Positions 27,636 to 37,314 of a stretch of DNA of 64,000 nucleotides are shown here, in pieces. A model generated the notes under the pieces. It did not search any database and was not told the DNA's origin. It worked only from the letters and a program-made list of their open reading frames with translations. Position 1 is the stretch's first letter; every line of letters starts with the position of its first letter. The position numbers were made by a program, and so were the translations under genes. Source of the DNA: Candidatus Nitrosacidococcus tergens. Its GTDB lineage: Bacteria > Pseudomonadota > Gammaproteobacteria > Nitrosococcales > Nitrosococcaceae. The DNA is taken from NCBI RefSeq assembly GCF_902810445.1, contig NZ_LR778175.1:372001-436000 (forward strand), written 5' to 3'.

Positions 27636-28286
27636 ATGGATTCAAATATTAGCCTATCAGATCAAGAAAACAGCGAAGTAATAAAAAAATGGTGGCGAGA
27701 GAATTACCGCATTATATTAATTGGTATTCTAGTAAGCTCAATTACTTTTTTAGCTGCACGTAGCTGGATTATACATAGATATAGTAGATCTATTGAAGCT
27801 TCAACCCTCTATCAATTAGTCGTTAATACAGTAGCAGCTCCGCAAAATGATGCTGAAATTTATAATAGTGCACGACGAATTAAAGAAAGTTATAGTGATA
27901 CTCCTTATGGGTTATTTAGTGCACTTATCCTGGCTAAGGAAGATGAGAAACAAGGAGATTTAAAAACTGCACTCTCTCATTTAGAATGGGCGTTAAAACA
28001 CACTAAAGAAAAGGATTCTGAATTTAGAGAAATTATTTATCTACGAATTGCTAGATTACTGCTAGCAGATAACCAATTGGATAATGCATTAAATGCCCTA
28101 GAAAATATCAACTCGAAAAATCTTACAGCTAGTTATGCTGAAGAAATTCGTGGTGATATTTATTTAAAACTAGGAAAAATTAAAGAAGCTAAAGAAGCTT
28201 ATCAAGAGGGATTACAAAATCTAAAGCTAGAAACACAACACCAGCAGATAATTAAACTAAAGTTAAAAGATATAGAACAATCTTAA
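27636..28286 (+). CDS. YfgM-like membrane-anchored TPR protein
   Basis: The protein has one N-terminal membrane helix (IILIGILVSSITFLA, residues ~29-43) after a short cytoplasmic tail, then a periplasmic helical part with TPR-like pairs. Architecture and its position just before bamB and der match YfgM, an ancillary SecYEG and PpiD partner in periplasmic folding. I chose ATG 27636 because GAAGGA sits 8 bases upstream; TTG 27621 would add five residues. hisS, commonly next to yfgM, is absent. Confidence 0.85.
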   Translation: MDSNISLSDQENSEVIKKWWRENYRIILIGILVSSITFLAARSWIIHRYSRSIEASTLYQLVVNTVAAPQNDAEIYNSARRIKESYSDTPYGLFSALILAKEDEKQGDLKTALSHLEWALKHTKEKDSEFREIIYLRIARLLLADNQLDNALNALENINSKNLTASYAEEIRGDIYLKLGKIKEAKEAYQEGLQNLKLETQHQQIIKLKLKDIEQS

Positions 28287-28368
28287 AGAAGGTAGTATCT
28301 ATAATTTTTCATTCTGAAGTGAAAGCGCATTATTACTTGCTATAAGTTTATAGTATTTAGCCCTTAAA

Positions 28369-29583
28369 TTGAACTTTATTCTCGCCTATTTGATTTTAGA
28401 ATCTCTATATATAAACTATTCCCAAAAAAAGCTACTCGCTCTTAGCTTACTTTTCCTAGGCTTTATGACTGGTTGCTCTGCAATTCGTCAATATCTCCCG
28501 GAAAAGGATTACAGCGATCCTCCTATGGAGTTAGAAGAATTTACTCCTAAAATAAAAACCAAAATACTTTGGTCTACAAGAATCGGTAAAGGAACTAAAA
28601 ATCATTACTTGCGTCTTTCTCCCTTTATTATAGATGATCAAATTATTGCAGTAGATTACAGTGGTCAAGTCAGTGCTTTTGATGGTATTTCTGGAAAACG
28701 CCAATGGGAAACTAAATTAAATTTACCTCTTACTGCTGCAGGAGGGGGTGAACACCTAATTATAGTAGGTACAGAAAACGCTGAAGTAGTTGCATTAGAT
28801 GCTGAAAAGGGTAATACCCTTTGGAAGACGGCAGTGTCTAGTGAAATACTTTCAGCTCCGAGCATTAAGGAAGGAATAGTAGTAGTCAGAGCAGTAGATG
28901 GGCAAATTTACGGGCTTAATGCGGAAGATGGATCACGTTTATGGGTTTACCAATATAGTATACCCTCTTTAACCCTTCGAGGAACAGCAGTACCTGTTAT
29001 CGATAATGATAAAGTTATTATTGGTTTACCTGGTGGAAAGCTGATCGCACTTTCTTTAGATGATGGTCAGCTATTATGGGAGAGAGGTATTGTGATTCCT
29101 CGAGGTAGAACTGAGCTTGACCGTCTCGCCGATATTAATGCTACTCCAGTATTATATGCGGGTTATGCGTATACTGTTACTTATAATGGAAAAATAGCAG
29201 CAGTATGGCTGACTAATGGGGATGTTTTATGGGCACGAGAAATGTCTTCCTATGCAGGTATTAATATAGATGGTAGCAATCTATATGTGACAGATATAGA
29301 CAACTATGTTTGGGCTCTAGATAGTCGTACTGGTGCCTCCCTTTGGCGGCAGTCCAAACTATTAAGGAGGAGGCTAACTGCTCCCATCAGCTATGATGGC
29401 TACGTGGTTGTAGGGGATTATGAAGGCTATCTTCATTGGATGTCAAAAGACGATGGTCACTTCATTACTCGATTACGAGTAAAAAAGGCAGGAATTATTA
29501 ATGCTCCTTTAGTTGTAGAGAATAGAATTTATGTGACTAATGAAAAAGGAATTTTAAGTGCAGTACAAATCATAGAAGATTAA
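28369..29583 (+). CDS. bamB: Outer membrane protein assembly lipoprotein BamB
   Basis: BamB is the eight-bladed beta-propeller lipoprotein of the BAM complex. A hydrophobic lipoprotein signal ends at FMTGC, then PQQ/WD-type blades repeat with DGxxLW motifs (for example AEDGSRLW, DDGQLLWE, RTGASLWR). The length of 404 includes about 15 extra N-terminal residues if TTG 28369 is the start; no better codon with a ribosome site is obvious, so the start is uncertain. der follows after 20 bases, a common arrangement. Confidence 0.9.
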   Translation: MNFILAYLILESLYINYSQKKLLALSLLFLGFMTGCSAIRQYLPEKDYSDPPMELEEFTPKIKTKILWSTRIGKGTKNHYLRLSPFIIDDQIIAVDYSGQVSAFDGISGKRQWETKLNLPLTAAGGGEHLIIVGTENAEVVALDAEKGNTLWKTAVSSEILSAPSIKEGIVVVRAVDGQIYGLNAEDGSRLWVYQYSIPSLTLRGTAVPVIDNDKVIIGLPGGKLIALSLDDGQLLWERGIVIPRGRTELDRLADINATPVLYAGYAYTVTYNGKIAAVWLTNGDVLWAREMSSYAGINIDGSNLYVTDIDNYVWALDSRTGASLWRQSKLLRRRLTAPISYDGYVVVGDYEGYLHWMSKDDGHFITRLRVKKAGIINAPLVVENRIYVTNEKGILSAVQIIED

Positions 29584-29603
29584 CTCTTATTTATCTACTT
29601 AAT

Positions 29604-30992
29604 ATGACAACAACAATTGCTTTAGTAGGTCGTCCTAATGTAGGGAAATCTACTTTATTTAATTATTTAACTCGAAGTCGTGATGCTTTAGTAGTAGATC
29701 AACCTGGTGTGACTCGAGACAGGAAATATGGTATCGCACGCTATAAAACCCAATCATTTTTAATCATTGATACTGGAGGAGTAACAGATCAGATCTCTGG
29801 GATCTCAGAATTAATGAACAAGCAAGTAAAGCTTGCTATTACAGAAGCAAACATTATATTGTTCATCGTCGATGGTAGTGAGGGATTATCGTCATTGGAT
29901 GAAATGATTGCAGATCAGCTTCGTTATAGCCAAAAACTCATTAAGTTAGTTGTTAATAAAGTAGAAAGGAAAAATCAGCAACCTATAGTAACTGATTTTT
30001 ACCAGTTGGGATTGGGAGATCCTGTAATAATTTCAGCTAGGCAAAGATTAGGTATTGATGTATTGATAGATTCTCTTCCCATCGATCAGGAGGAAGAGGA
30101 AAATGAATCTATCCCTACCAAAGGAATACAGTTTGCTATTTTGGGTCGGCCTAATGTAGGGAAATCTACCTTAGTAAATCGCTTGTTAGGTGAAGAACGT
30201 ATGATTACTTTTGATGAACCCGGTACGACAAGAGATAGTATTGCCGTTTCTTTTATTAGAAATAATCAACGCTATACTTTAATAGATACGGCAGGGATTC
30301 GTCGTCGCTCAAAAATATTTGATGTCCTTGAAAAATTCAGTGTTGTAAAAGCAATAGAAACTATAAAAATAGCTCAAGTAGCTATTTTAGTAATAGATGC
30401 TTGTGATAGTCTAGTAGAGCAAGATCTCCATCTAGCAGGGCTAATTCTTGAAAGTGGTAAAGCAGTAATCATTGCTGTAAATAAGTGGGATAAAGCTTCA
30501 GACTATCAACAACAGAGACTAAAAGCTAATTTAAATAGGCGATTACCTTTTCTTGATTTTGCTAGAGTTCATTTTATTTCCGCACTTCATGGTAAAGGAG
30601 TAGATCAGCTTTTTCCTTCTATCGATGAATCTTATCAAGCTGCAAGCTGCCACCTGTCTACTGGTGCACTTAATCAAGCTCTAGCAGCTGCTACAGCAGC
30701 TCATCCTTTGCCTTTAATTAGAGGGCGGCAAATTAAATTACGCTACGCTCATCAGGGAGGAGAAAACCCTCCTAAAATAATCATTCATGGTAATCAAACT
30801 GAATCGATGCCAGATCACTATAAGCGCTACTTAATAAGGTATTTTCGAGATCAGTTTTCTCTAGTAGGAACACCTATCAAACTAGAATTTAAAACTACAC
30901 AAAATCCCTATAAAGATCGAGTAAATATACTGACTCAACATCAGTTAAAAAAACGCAAACGGATAATTAAAGATAGAAAATCTAATTACTAG
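29604..30992 (+). CDS. der: Ribosome-associated GTPase Der (EngA)
   Basis: Der is a double GTPase required for 50S subunit maturation. Two G domains each carry GRPNVGKST (residues 8-16 and ~181-189), with DTGG and DTAG G3 motifs and NKVE/NKWD G4 motifs. A C-terminal KH-like domain closes the protein (462 residues). The stop codon shares the palindrome CTAG with the converging folE2 stop. Confidence 0.96.
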   Translation: MTTTIALVGRPNVGKSTLFNYLTRSRDALVVDQPGVTRDRKYGIARYKTQSFLIIDTGGVTDQISGISELMNKQVKLAITEANIILFIVDGSEGLSSLDEMIADQLRYSQKLIKLVVNKVERKNQQPIVTDFYQLGLGDPVIISARQRLGIDVLIDSLPIDQEEEENESIPTKGIQFAILGRPNVGKSTLVNRLLGEERMITFDEPGTTRDSIAVSFIRNNQRYTLIDTAGIRRRSKIFDVLEKFSVVKAIETIKIAQVAILVIDACDSLVEQDLHLAGLILESGKAVIIAVNKWDKASDYQQQRLKANLNRRLPFLDFARVHFISALHGKGVDQLFPSIDESYQAASCHLSTGALNQALAAATAAHPLPLIRGRQIKLRYAHQGGENPPKIIIHGNQTESMPDHYKRYLIRYFRDQFSLVGTPIKLEFKTTQNPYKDRVNILTQHQLKKRKRIIKDRKSNY

Positions 30993-31786
30993 ATGGGGCT
31001 TAATCTATCAATTTTTGCATAGGCAGAATGATTGTGGATAGATTCAATATTTTCCACCTCTACCGTATAAGCAGAAATCTTCTCATGTAAATTAAATTGA
31101 GCGGCAATATCTCGCACAATATCTTCTACAAATTTAGGATTATTATAAGCTCGTTCAGTAATATACTTTTCATCTGACCGTTTTAATAAACTATAGATTT
31201 CACAAGAAGCTTCTTGTTCAACTATCTCAACAATATCTTCAATCCAAAACGGTTCTTTTATCTGTACTTGTACTGTCACGTAAGATCGCTGATTATGAGC
31301 ACCATAGTCTGAAATTTCTTTCGAACAAGGACAAAGGCTAGTTATTGGTATCACTACTTTAACTATAGTACGCTCTTGATCTGGGTAGGACTCCCCAATA
31401 AGAGAAACCTGATAGTCTAATAAGCTTTGTTGTGTAGAAATAGGCGATTGTTTATTGATAAAGTAGGGGAATTCCATTTCTATATAACCAGAATCGGCTT
31501 GAAGATGTTTTTTCATCTCCTGAGGCATATTCTGAAAAGAATTAAGGGTAATTGGATCCTGATATTGATTAAGCACCGTTACAAAACGAGACATATGTGC
31601 TCCCTTTAAGTGTTGAGCTAACCCCACATACATATTCACTTGAGCAACTGTATGCTGTATTTCACCACTACGGTTTTTAACTTGTAAAGGATAGCGAATG
31701 TCTTTAATGCCCACTTGATGGATAGTAATATTTCTTTTATCTAACTCAGAGTGGATGTCCTTAACAATAGATTGATTTTTATTCAT
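30989..31786 (-). CDS. folE2: GTP cyclohydrolase FolE2 (type IB)
   Basis: FolE2 converts GTP to dihydroneopterin triphosphate for folate and, via QueD, 7-deazaguanine. The key LCPCSKEISDYGAHNQRS region near residues 150-167 is intact, as are the GAHMSR segment and the late KFVEDIVRD. Length (265) is normal for this metal-flexible form, which often substitutes for zinc-dependent FolE. queD lies just upstream in the same operon, which supports a queuosine role. Its stop overlaps der tail-to-tail by 4 bases. Confidence 0.94.
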   Translation of the reverse strand: MNKNQSIVKDIHSELDKRNITIHQVGIKDIRYPLQVKNRSGEIQHTVAQVNMYVGLAQHLKGAHMSRFVTVLNQYQDPITLNSFQNMPQEMKKHLQADSGYIEMEFPYFINKQSPISTQQSLLDYQVSLIGESYPDQERTIVKVVIPITSLCPCSKEISDYGAHNQRSYVTVQVQIKEPFWIEDIVEIVEQEASCEIYSLLKRSDEKYITERAYNNPKFVEDIVRDIAAQFNLHEKISAYTVEVENIESIHNHSAYAKIDRLSPI

Positions 31787-31797
31787 GATCCTTATTT

Positions 31798-32181
31798 TTA
31801 AGGCTCTTCAGTATAGCGAACACAAGCCCGATCAGTTTCCCACAACGTGATACTGCTCACCCATATATGTTCACTATTGATCTGTGTTCCTAGTCGATGA
31901 TAAAAAAATGCAGCTATGTTTTCTGCAGTTGGATTAATTTCATTAAAGGGAGGAATTTCATTGAGATACTGATGATCTAATTCAGCACATAAGGTGCGTG
32001 CGTAATGCTTAATTTCTTTAAAATCAATTGCAATTCCTAAGGAATTAAGCATTTTAGCAGTCACTTCTATCTCTAATTTCCAATTATGACCATGCATTCT
32101 CTGGCATGCTCCAGGGTAGCCTCTTAAGGTATGAGCGGAGGAAAAATCAGTAATAACTTTAAGAATATAAGTTGCTGCCAT
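31798..32181 (-). CDS. queD: 6-carboxytetrahydropterin synthase QueD
   Basis: QueD turns dihydroneopterin triphosphate into 6-carboxytetrahydropterin in queuosine biosynthesis. The zinc ligands lie in FSSAHTLRG and MHGHNW, and the catalytic cysteine in PGACQRMHGH. The late IWVSSITLWET pattern is typical. Length (127) is normal. It is 11 bases upstream of folE2, which makes its substrate precursor. Confidence 0.9.
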   Translation of the reverse strand: MAATYILKVITDFSSAHTLRGYPGACQRMHGHNWKLEIEVTAKMLNSLGIAIDFKEIKHYARTLCAELDHQYLNEIPPFNEINPTAENIAAFFYHRLGTQINSEHIWVSSITLWETDRACVRYTEEP

Positions 32182-32203
32182 TAATAAATGCTATACAGCA
32201 TGA

Positions 32204-33094
32204 TTAGTAGTTACGGGTAACAATAAAACGAGCAAGCCACTCTAAGTACTCAGTAGTGCCATCAATAGATTTTAGAATTTCCGTTGCCTCATGGAGCAAT
32301 ATCTGTGCTTTTTGTTTTGCTTGATCAAGCCCAAGTAATGCAGGATAAGTGGGTTTATCCTTGACCATATCTGATCCTTGAGGTTTCCCTAATGTATCTG
32401 TATCACTTTCCACATCTAATACATCATCTTGAATTTGAAAAGCAAGTCCAATGCGGAGTGCAAATTGATCCAATTTCTCTAAAGTAGATGTATCAATTTT
32501 AGGATAACACCATGCACCTAGCAATACACTTGCACGAATTAGAGCACCGGTTTTTAAAGTATGAATAGTCTCTAATTCTGAAAGAGTAAGTTGTTTACCT
32601 ACCGATTCTAGATCAACGGCTTGCCCTCCTGCCATGCCTAGCGATCCTGAAGCAATGGAAAGCAATTCGATCATTCGAATCTGATGATCTGAGGGTACTG
32701 CCAAGCTTGGATTGGCTAAGACTTGAAAAGCAAGTGTTTGTAGAGAATCTCCTACTAACAAAGCAGTAGCTTCGTCAAACATTTTATGGCATGTAGGCCG
32801 ACCGCGGCGAAGATCATCATTGTCCATGCTAGGTAAATCATCATGAACTAAAGAATAGGTATGAATTAGCTCTACTGCACAAGCAGGAGTATCTAAAATT
32901 TCATCAGGTGCTCCAAAGATAGCTCCTGCACTATAGACTAGTAAAGGGCGAATTTTTTTCCCTTTCCCTAGAACCGCATAGCGTATAGCTTCATGAAGTC
33001 GATTTGGTAAAATTTCAATTGAAGGTAAAATTTGATCTAGAGCTTGAGCAGATCGTTCTTGGAATACCCCCATTTTTTCTTTAATATGTTGCAT
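32204..33094 (-). CDS. ispA: Farnesyl diphosphate synthase IspA
   Basis: IspA chains C5 units to farnesyl diphosphate (C15), used by UppS and quinone synthesis. Both Asp-rich motifs are present: HDDLPSMDNDDLRRGRP near residue 89 and QIQDDVLDVESD near 226, with the KGKKIRP lysine/arginine patch. Length (296) is normal. xseB lies one base upstream; dxs, which often follows this pair, is not downstream here (queD is). Confidence 0.94.
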   Translation of the reverse strand: MQHIKEKMGVFQERSAQALDQILPSIEILPNRLHEAIRYAVLGKGKKIRPLLVYSAGAIFGAPDEILDTPACAVELIHTYSLVHDDLPSMDNDDLRRGRPTCHKMFDEATALLVGDSLQTLAFQVLANPSLAVPSDHQIRMIELLSIASGSLGMAGGQAVDLESVGKQLTLSELETIHTLKTGALIRASVLLGAWCYPKIDTSTLEKLDQFALRIGLAFQIQDDVLDVESDTDTLGKPQGSDMVKDKPTYPALLGLDQAKQKAQILLHEATEILKSIDGTTEYLEWLARFIVTRNY

Positions 33095-33095
33095 A

Positions 33096-33332
33096 TTATC
33101 CTTCCCTTGGAAAATCCACGATATAATATTTTCCTTGTTTTTCTTGTAAGATCTGCACCTTTTGCTCTGTATTATAGGGTTTTTCTTGGCAAAATCGAGA
33201 TAATTTTATTCTTTGTCCATATAGTTTTATGGATTTGCCTAAGCAATTTTTTTCTTGTTCCATTTGAGGGGCAATAGATTCAAGCTCTTGTAGTGCAGAT
33301 TCAAAATTTAATTTATTTTCTTTAGCTGGCAT
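33096..33332 (-). CDS. xseB: Exodeoxyribonuclease VII small subunit XseB
   Basis: This 78-residue protein matches XseB: FESALQELESIAPQMEQE in the first helix and AEQKVQIL-like TEQKVQIL at the C-terminal part, the helical hairpin that binds XseA. The middle is more divergent than usual (LYGQRIKLSRFCQEK). It is one base upstream of ispA, the standard xseB-ispA order. Confidence 0.85.
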   Translation of the reverse strand: MPAKENKLNFESALQELESIAPQMEQEKNCLGKSIKLYGQRIKLSRFCQEKPYNTEQKVQILQEKQGKYYIVDFPREG

Positions 33333-33435
33333 TTAATGTTTCACTATTAAAGGGTAGAGCATATTACCTAAATGCTGGGACTAGCTAAAAAACCTGAAAT
33401 ATAGCATATTTTAAGCATAGAAACTACTCACAACT

Positions 33436-34380
33436 ATGGCTAAGATTATTAGAGGATTACATAACATTAAAGCTGCTCACTTAGGTAGTGTAGCAACTAT
33501 TGGTAATTTTGATGGGGTTCATTTAGGACATCAGGCAATTGTAAAGCAGCTTGCAATGCAAGCAAAGTTACGCCGTGTCCCCTCTATGATTATAACCTTT
33601 GAGCCCCCTCCTGGTAATTTCTTAAATCTTCAACGAGCACCTGCAAGGATTACTTCTTTTAGAGATAAAGTACAAGTATTAAAAAACCTTCCAATAGATT
33701 GGCTACTTGTACTTCACTTTAATCATCAATTAGCTACCATAAATGCCCAAGCATTTGTACATGAAATTATTATAGAAAAACTCAAAGTATGTTATTTAGC
33801 TGTAGGTCAAGATTTTCGCTTTGGTTATCAACGTCAAGGAGATCTAAATTTATTAGAAAAACTAGGAAGACGCTATCGTTTTGATGTAATCTGTACACCT
33901 ACCCTTACTGTAGATAATCAGCGCGTAAGTAGTACTCAGATTCGTCAAGCCCTTGCAAAAGCAGATCTAGAGAAAGTAAAAAAATTCTTAGGTCGTATTT
34001 ATCAAATTAGTGGACGAGTAAGACATGGCCAACAACTAGGCAGAACTCTAGGATGTCCAACTGCAAATATTGCACTTCCTCAGGGTAATCCACCACTTAA
34101 GGGGGTATTTACAGTGATAGTCACTGGATTAAGTAAATATCCTTTACCAGCAATAGCCAATATTGGTATTCGACCTACTATTAATGATTCTCAACCTCTA
34201 TTAGAAGTGCATATTTTTGATTTTGATCAAAATATTTATGGACAGTATATTCAAATCACTTTCCTTCAACAAATTAGAGAAGAGGTAAAATTTTGTTCTT
34301 TAGCTGAATTACAGGTGCAGATTAATAAGGATTGTGAGGCAGCAAAAAGGCTATTTCTACTCTATAACGTGAAATTTTAA
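33436..34380 (+). CDS. ribF: Bifunctional riboflavin kinase/FAD synthetase RibF
   Basis: RibF makes FMN then FAD from riboflavin. The N-terminal nucleotidyltransferase domain has GNFDGVHLGHQAIV near residues 22-35 and the RVSSTQIRQAL segment; the C-terminal kinase domain starts near residue 190 with GRTLGCPTANI. Length (314) is normal. It is divergent from xseB and stands apart from ribD-ribE-ribBA and ribH. Confidence 0.95.
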   Translation: MAKIIRGLHNIKAAHLGSVATIGNFDGVHLGHQAIVKQLAMQAKLRRVPSMIITFEPPPGNFLNLQRAPARITSFRDKVQVLKNLPIDWLLVLHFNHQLATINAQAFVHEIIIEKLKVCYLAVGQDFRFGYQRQGDLNLLEKLGRRYRFDVICTPTLTVDNQRVSSTQIRQALAKADLEKVKKFLGRIYQISGRVRHGQQLGRTLGCPTANIALPQGNPPLKGVFTVIVTGLSKYPLPAIANIGIRPTINDSQPLLEVHIFDFDQNIYGQYIQITFLQQIREEVKFCSLAELQVQINKDCEAAKRLFLLYNVKF

Positions 34381-34394
34381 AAGCTATGTTTCTA

Positions 34395-35357
34395 TCAATA
34401 CTTGTTTACAATATTTTTAGGAGCTCTCATTAAAAAATTCTGTATATTATCTGCTACTTGATAAATTAAATTTTGTCGTGCCTCTCTACTATTCCAAGCC
34501 ACATGGGGGGTTAGAATTAAATTAGGAATATCTGGAGCAAGCAATGGATGATTATCTTTAGGTGGTTCTTGACTAAGCACGTCAATCCCTGCACCACCTA
34601 ATTTCCCATTTCGCAACGCATGAACTAAGGCTGCTTCATCTACAATACCCCCTCGAGCAGTATTAATGAGTAAAGCATTAGATCGCATCAACCCTAAGGT
34701 TTCTTTGTTAATTAATCCTTGTGTATCTGGAGTTAAGGGACAATGTAGGCTTAATATATCCACTTGAGGAAGGAGATTTTTTAAGGGGATTCGATCACGT
34801 TGAACTGGACTATTAGCTCGTTGAGCAATAAGGATATTCATACCAAAAGCTTGTGCAACTCGAGCTACCGATTTACCAAGCTCCCCATAACCTATAATAC
34901 CTAAAGTTTTTCCTTTCAATTCTCGACACGGAAAATCAAGCAAGGTAAAGTGAGGGCTTTTTTGCCACGCACCATGAACTACAGCTTGAATAAGGGGATT
35001 TAATCGCTTAGTTAAAGCTAAAATTAAAGTAAATACATGCTCGGTAACTGATGCAGTACAATAATTGGGTACATTGCATACTGGAATACCAAGATTATAA
35101 GCTGTTTCTAATGCAATATTATTAGTACCTGTTGCAGCAATACAAATCAATTTTAAATGCTTTGCCTGAGAGAGAATAAAATCAGTTAAAACAACTTTAT
35201 TAGTAATTACAACATCTGCGTGTTTTATCCTATCAATCACCTCTTTATCAGAGGCAGTGATAGGGTAGTATGACCATTGAGAAAGCACATTTTCTAATGG
35301 GGAAAAATCAATATCCTCTGGATGCACAGTAGCTTGATCTAAGAATACACCAATCAT
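34395..35357 (-). CDS. D-2-hydroxyacid dehydrogenase (glycerate/hydroxypyruvate-type)
   Basis: This NAD-dependent dehydrogenase has the GYGELGKSVARVAQAFG Rossmann motif near residue 150, NTARGGIVDEAALV near 228, and the catalytic His in LTPHVAWNSREARQN near 285. Length (320) and sequence pattern fit HprA-type glycerate dehydrogenases, which reduce hydroxypyruvate, but substrate choice in this family is hard to call. glyA, 3 kb away, makes serine/glycine interconversion possible alongside it. Confidence 0.85.
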   Translation of the reverse strand: MIGVFLDQATVHPEDIDFSPLENVLSQWSYYPITASDKEVIDRIKHADVVITNKVVLTDFILSQAKHLKLICIAATGTNNIALETAYNLGIPVCNVPNYCTASVTEHVFTLILALTKRLNPLIQAVVHGAWQKSPHFTLLDFPCRELKGKTLGIIGYGELGKSVARVAQAFGMNILIAQRANSPVQRDRIPLKNLLPQVDILSLHCPLTPDTQGLINKETLGLMRSNALLINTARGGIVDEAALVHALRNGKLGGAGIDVLSQEPPKDNHPLLAPDIPNLILTPHVAWNSREARQNLIYQVADNIQNFLMRAPKNIVNKY

Positions 35358-35471
35358 AAAAAAATCCCTAATTCCTTAATATAAGAAGAACATTTTTTAT
35401 TCTGTAGGAACCTTATGTATCTTACGTTAAGATAGGGATTAAGAAAATTTTTAAGTAGAGGTTTCTCATTA

Positions 35472-35810
35472 GTGACTAAAAAGCGTATCTATAAAATCAA
35501 ATTTATCAGCCAAGGTAAGCTTTATGAATTATTTGCTCGTGAAGTATCTCAAAGTTCTATATATGGATTTATAGAAATAGGAGAGATTATCTTTGGAGAA
35601 AAATCTGTCCTGGTTGTAGATCCTACCGAGGAGCACTTAAAATCTGAATTTTCAGGAGTAAATCGTACTTATATCCCCATGCATACTATTGTGCGGGTAG
35701 ATGAGGTGGAAAAAGGAGGTATAAATAAAATTACCGAGGTTTCTTTATCAGAGGGTAATGTAGCCATGTTTCCTTCTCCAATTCACACCCCTGGAAAAAC
35801 TAAAAAATAA
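35472..35810 (+). CDS. DUF1820 family protein
   Basis: A 112-residue soluble protein that matches the small DUF1820 family of gammaproteobacteria by its IYKIKFISQGKLYELFAREV opening and the later IPMHTIVRVDEV. Family function is not known. The start is GTG 35472, eight or nine bases after AGAGG. The C-terminus ends in a basic Lys-rich tail. Confidence 0.75.
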   Translation: MTKKRIYKIKFISQGKLYELFAREVSQSSIYGFIEIGEIIFGEKSVLVVDPTEEHLKSEFSGVNRTYIPMHTIVRVDEVEKGGINKITEVSLSEGNVAMFPSPIHTPGKTKK

Positions 35811-35925
35811 TTTTTATTTTCTAAAAATTTTATATCTTAATTTTCCAAAATCTTATATAAAAATATAGCTTTAATTATATTTTTATAGGATCCATCCTTG
35901 TTTCTACATACTTAGCTTTTTTGCG

Positions 35926-35943
35926 ACTCATAACGCTATGAGT
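35926..35943 (+). promoter_or_regulatory. Perfect 7-bp inverted repeat in the egtB leader
   Basis: ACTCATA and TATGAGT pair perfectly around ACGC, 49 bases before the egtB start. No T run follows on the plus strand. It may be a leader hairpin or a repressor site for the ergothioneine genes; the sequence alone cannot decide. Confidence 0.25.
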
Positions 35944-35991
35944 TAGACTGAAAAAGAGTAAGTAAATAAATAGTTATATAGGGAGGGTTAT

Positions 35992-37314
35992 ATGCTTGGT
36001 CTAAATACGGCTGATTTACCGGATAACCAAGCCAGTAGGAAAGATGGAAATGAAAGAATAATATCTCATTACTCAAAAGTACGTCAGCTGAGTGAATCGC
36101 TCTGCCAACCTCTAGAAATTGAGGATTATATTATTCAAACCATGCCAGATGTTAGTCCACCGAAGTGGCATTTGGCCCACACTAGTTGGTTTTTTGAGCA
36201 GTTTATTTTAATTCCCTATCTTAAAGGTTACCAGCCTTTTCATTCTAGTTATCACTATCTTTTTAATTCTTACTATGAGACTGCTGGTCAAATGTGGTCA
36301 CGACCTAAACGGGGGTTATTATCTCGCCCTACAGTGGCTGAGATTTATGAATATCGCCACTATGTAGATGAGAAGATAAAATTCTTGGAAGAGAGCATGG
36401 GTAGTGCTCCTCAATGGGAAACAGAAATTACTCCCTTAATAGAATTAGGTACTCATCATGAACAACAGCACCAAGAGTTATTACTCACTGATATAAAACA
36501 TATTTTTGCTAATAATCCTTTACGCCCTGCTTATCGAACTGATAGTAATTCTGTTGAGATTAAACAAACAACCATACAGCAGACACTCCAATGGCACTCC
36601 TATGAAGGAGGGTTATATACGGTAGGTCATGAAGGTGACGGTTTTTATTATGACAACGAAAAGCCAAACCACCAAATGTACTTACAACCTTTTCGTTTTG
36701 CTTCAACACTTGTTACTAATGGGGATTACTTAGCTTTTATTGAAGCAGGGGGGTATAAACAACCTCAACATTGGCTTTCTGATGGTTGGCGTATTATTAA
36801 AGAGCAGAGGTGGCAATCCCCTTTATATTGGGAACAAAAGGAAGATAATAGCTGGTGGCATATGACTTTAATCGGGCTACAGCCTATTTCACTAGATGAT
36901 CCAGTATGCCATGTAAGTTACTACGAAGCCGATGCTTATGCTCGGTGGGCAAAACATCGATTACCTACAGAAATAGAATGGGAAGTAGTTGCAAAAACAT
37001 TACCTTGCCAAGGCAACTTTTTAGATTCCGGTTTTTTATACCCTATTTCCTCTCCGAAAAATCTTCAGGAGCCTAATCAAATGTTTGGCGATGTGTGGGA
37101 GTGGACAAGTAGTCCTTATAGTTCTTACCCCGGGTATCGACCTCCAGCTGGAGCTATAGGCGAATATAACGGTAAGTTTATGTGCAATCAAATGGTATTA
37201 CGAGGTGGATCCTGTATCAGTTCTAAGAATCATTTACGTGCTTCTTATCGTAATTTTTTTCCTCCTGATGCCCGCTGGCAATTTACAGGATTTAGATTGG
37301 CGGAGGATAGATGA
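35992..37314 (+). CDS. egtB: Ergothioneine biosynthesis iron oxygenase EgtB
   Basis: EgtB joins a thiol donor to hercynine by iron- and oxygen-dependent C-S bond formation and sulfoxidation. The N-terminal DinB-like domain holds the iron His residues (KWHLAHTSWFFEQF and THHEQQHQEL), and the C-terminal FGE-sulfatase-type domain has GDVWEWTSSPY and RGGSCISSKNHLRASYRNF. Length (440) is normal. GGAGGG lies ahead of the ATG. The stop overlaps egtD by 4 bases, so the pair is translationally coupled. Confidence 0.95.
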   Translation: MLGLNTADLPDNQASRKDGNERIISHYSKVRQLSESLCQPLEIEDYIIQTMPDVSPPKWHLAHTSWFFEQFILIPYLKGYQPFHSSYHYLFNSYYETAGQMWSRPKRGLLSRPTVAEIYEYRHYVDEKIKFLEESMGSAPQWETEITPLIELGTHHEQQHQELLLTDIKHIFANNPLRPAYRTDSNSVEIKQTTIQQTLQWHSYEGGLYTVGHEGDGFYYDNEKPNHQMYLQPFRFASTLVTNGDYLAFIEAGGYKQPQHWLSDGWRIIKEQRWQSPLYWEQKEDNSWWHMTLIGLQPISLDDPVCHVSYYEADAYARWAKHRLPTEIEWEVVAKTLPCQGNFLDSGFLYPISSPKNLQEPNQMFGDVWEWTSSPYSSYPGYRPPAGAIGEYNGKFMCNQMVLRGGSCISSKNHLRASYRNFFPPDARWQFTGFRLAEDR

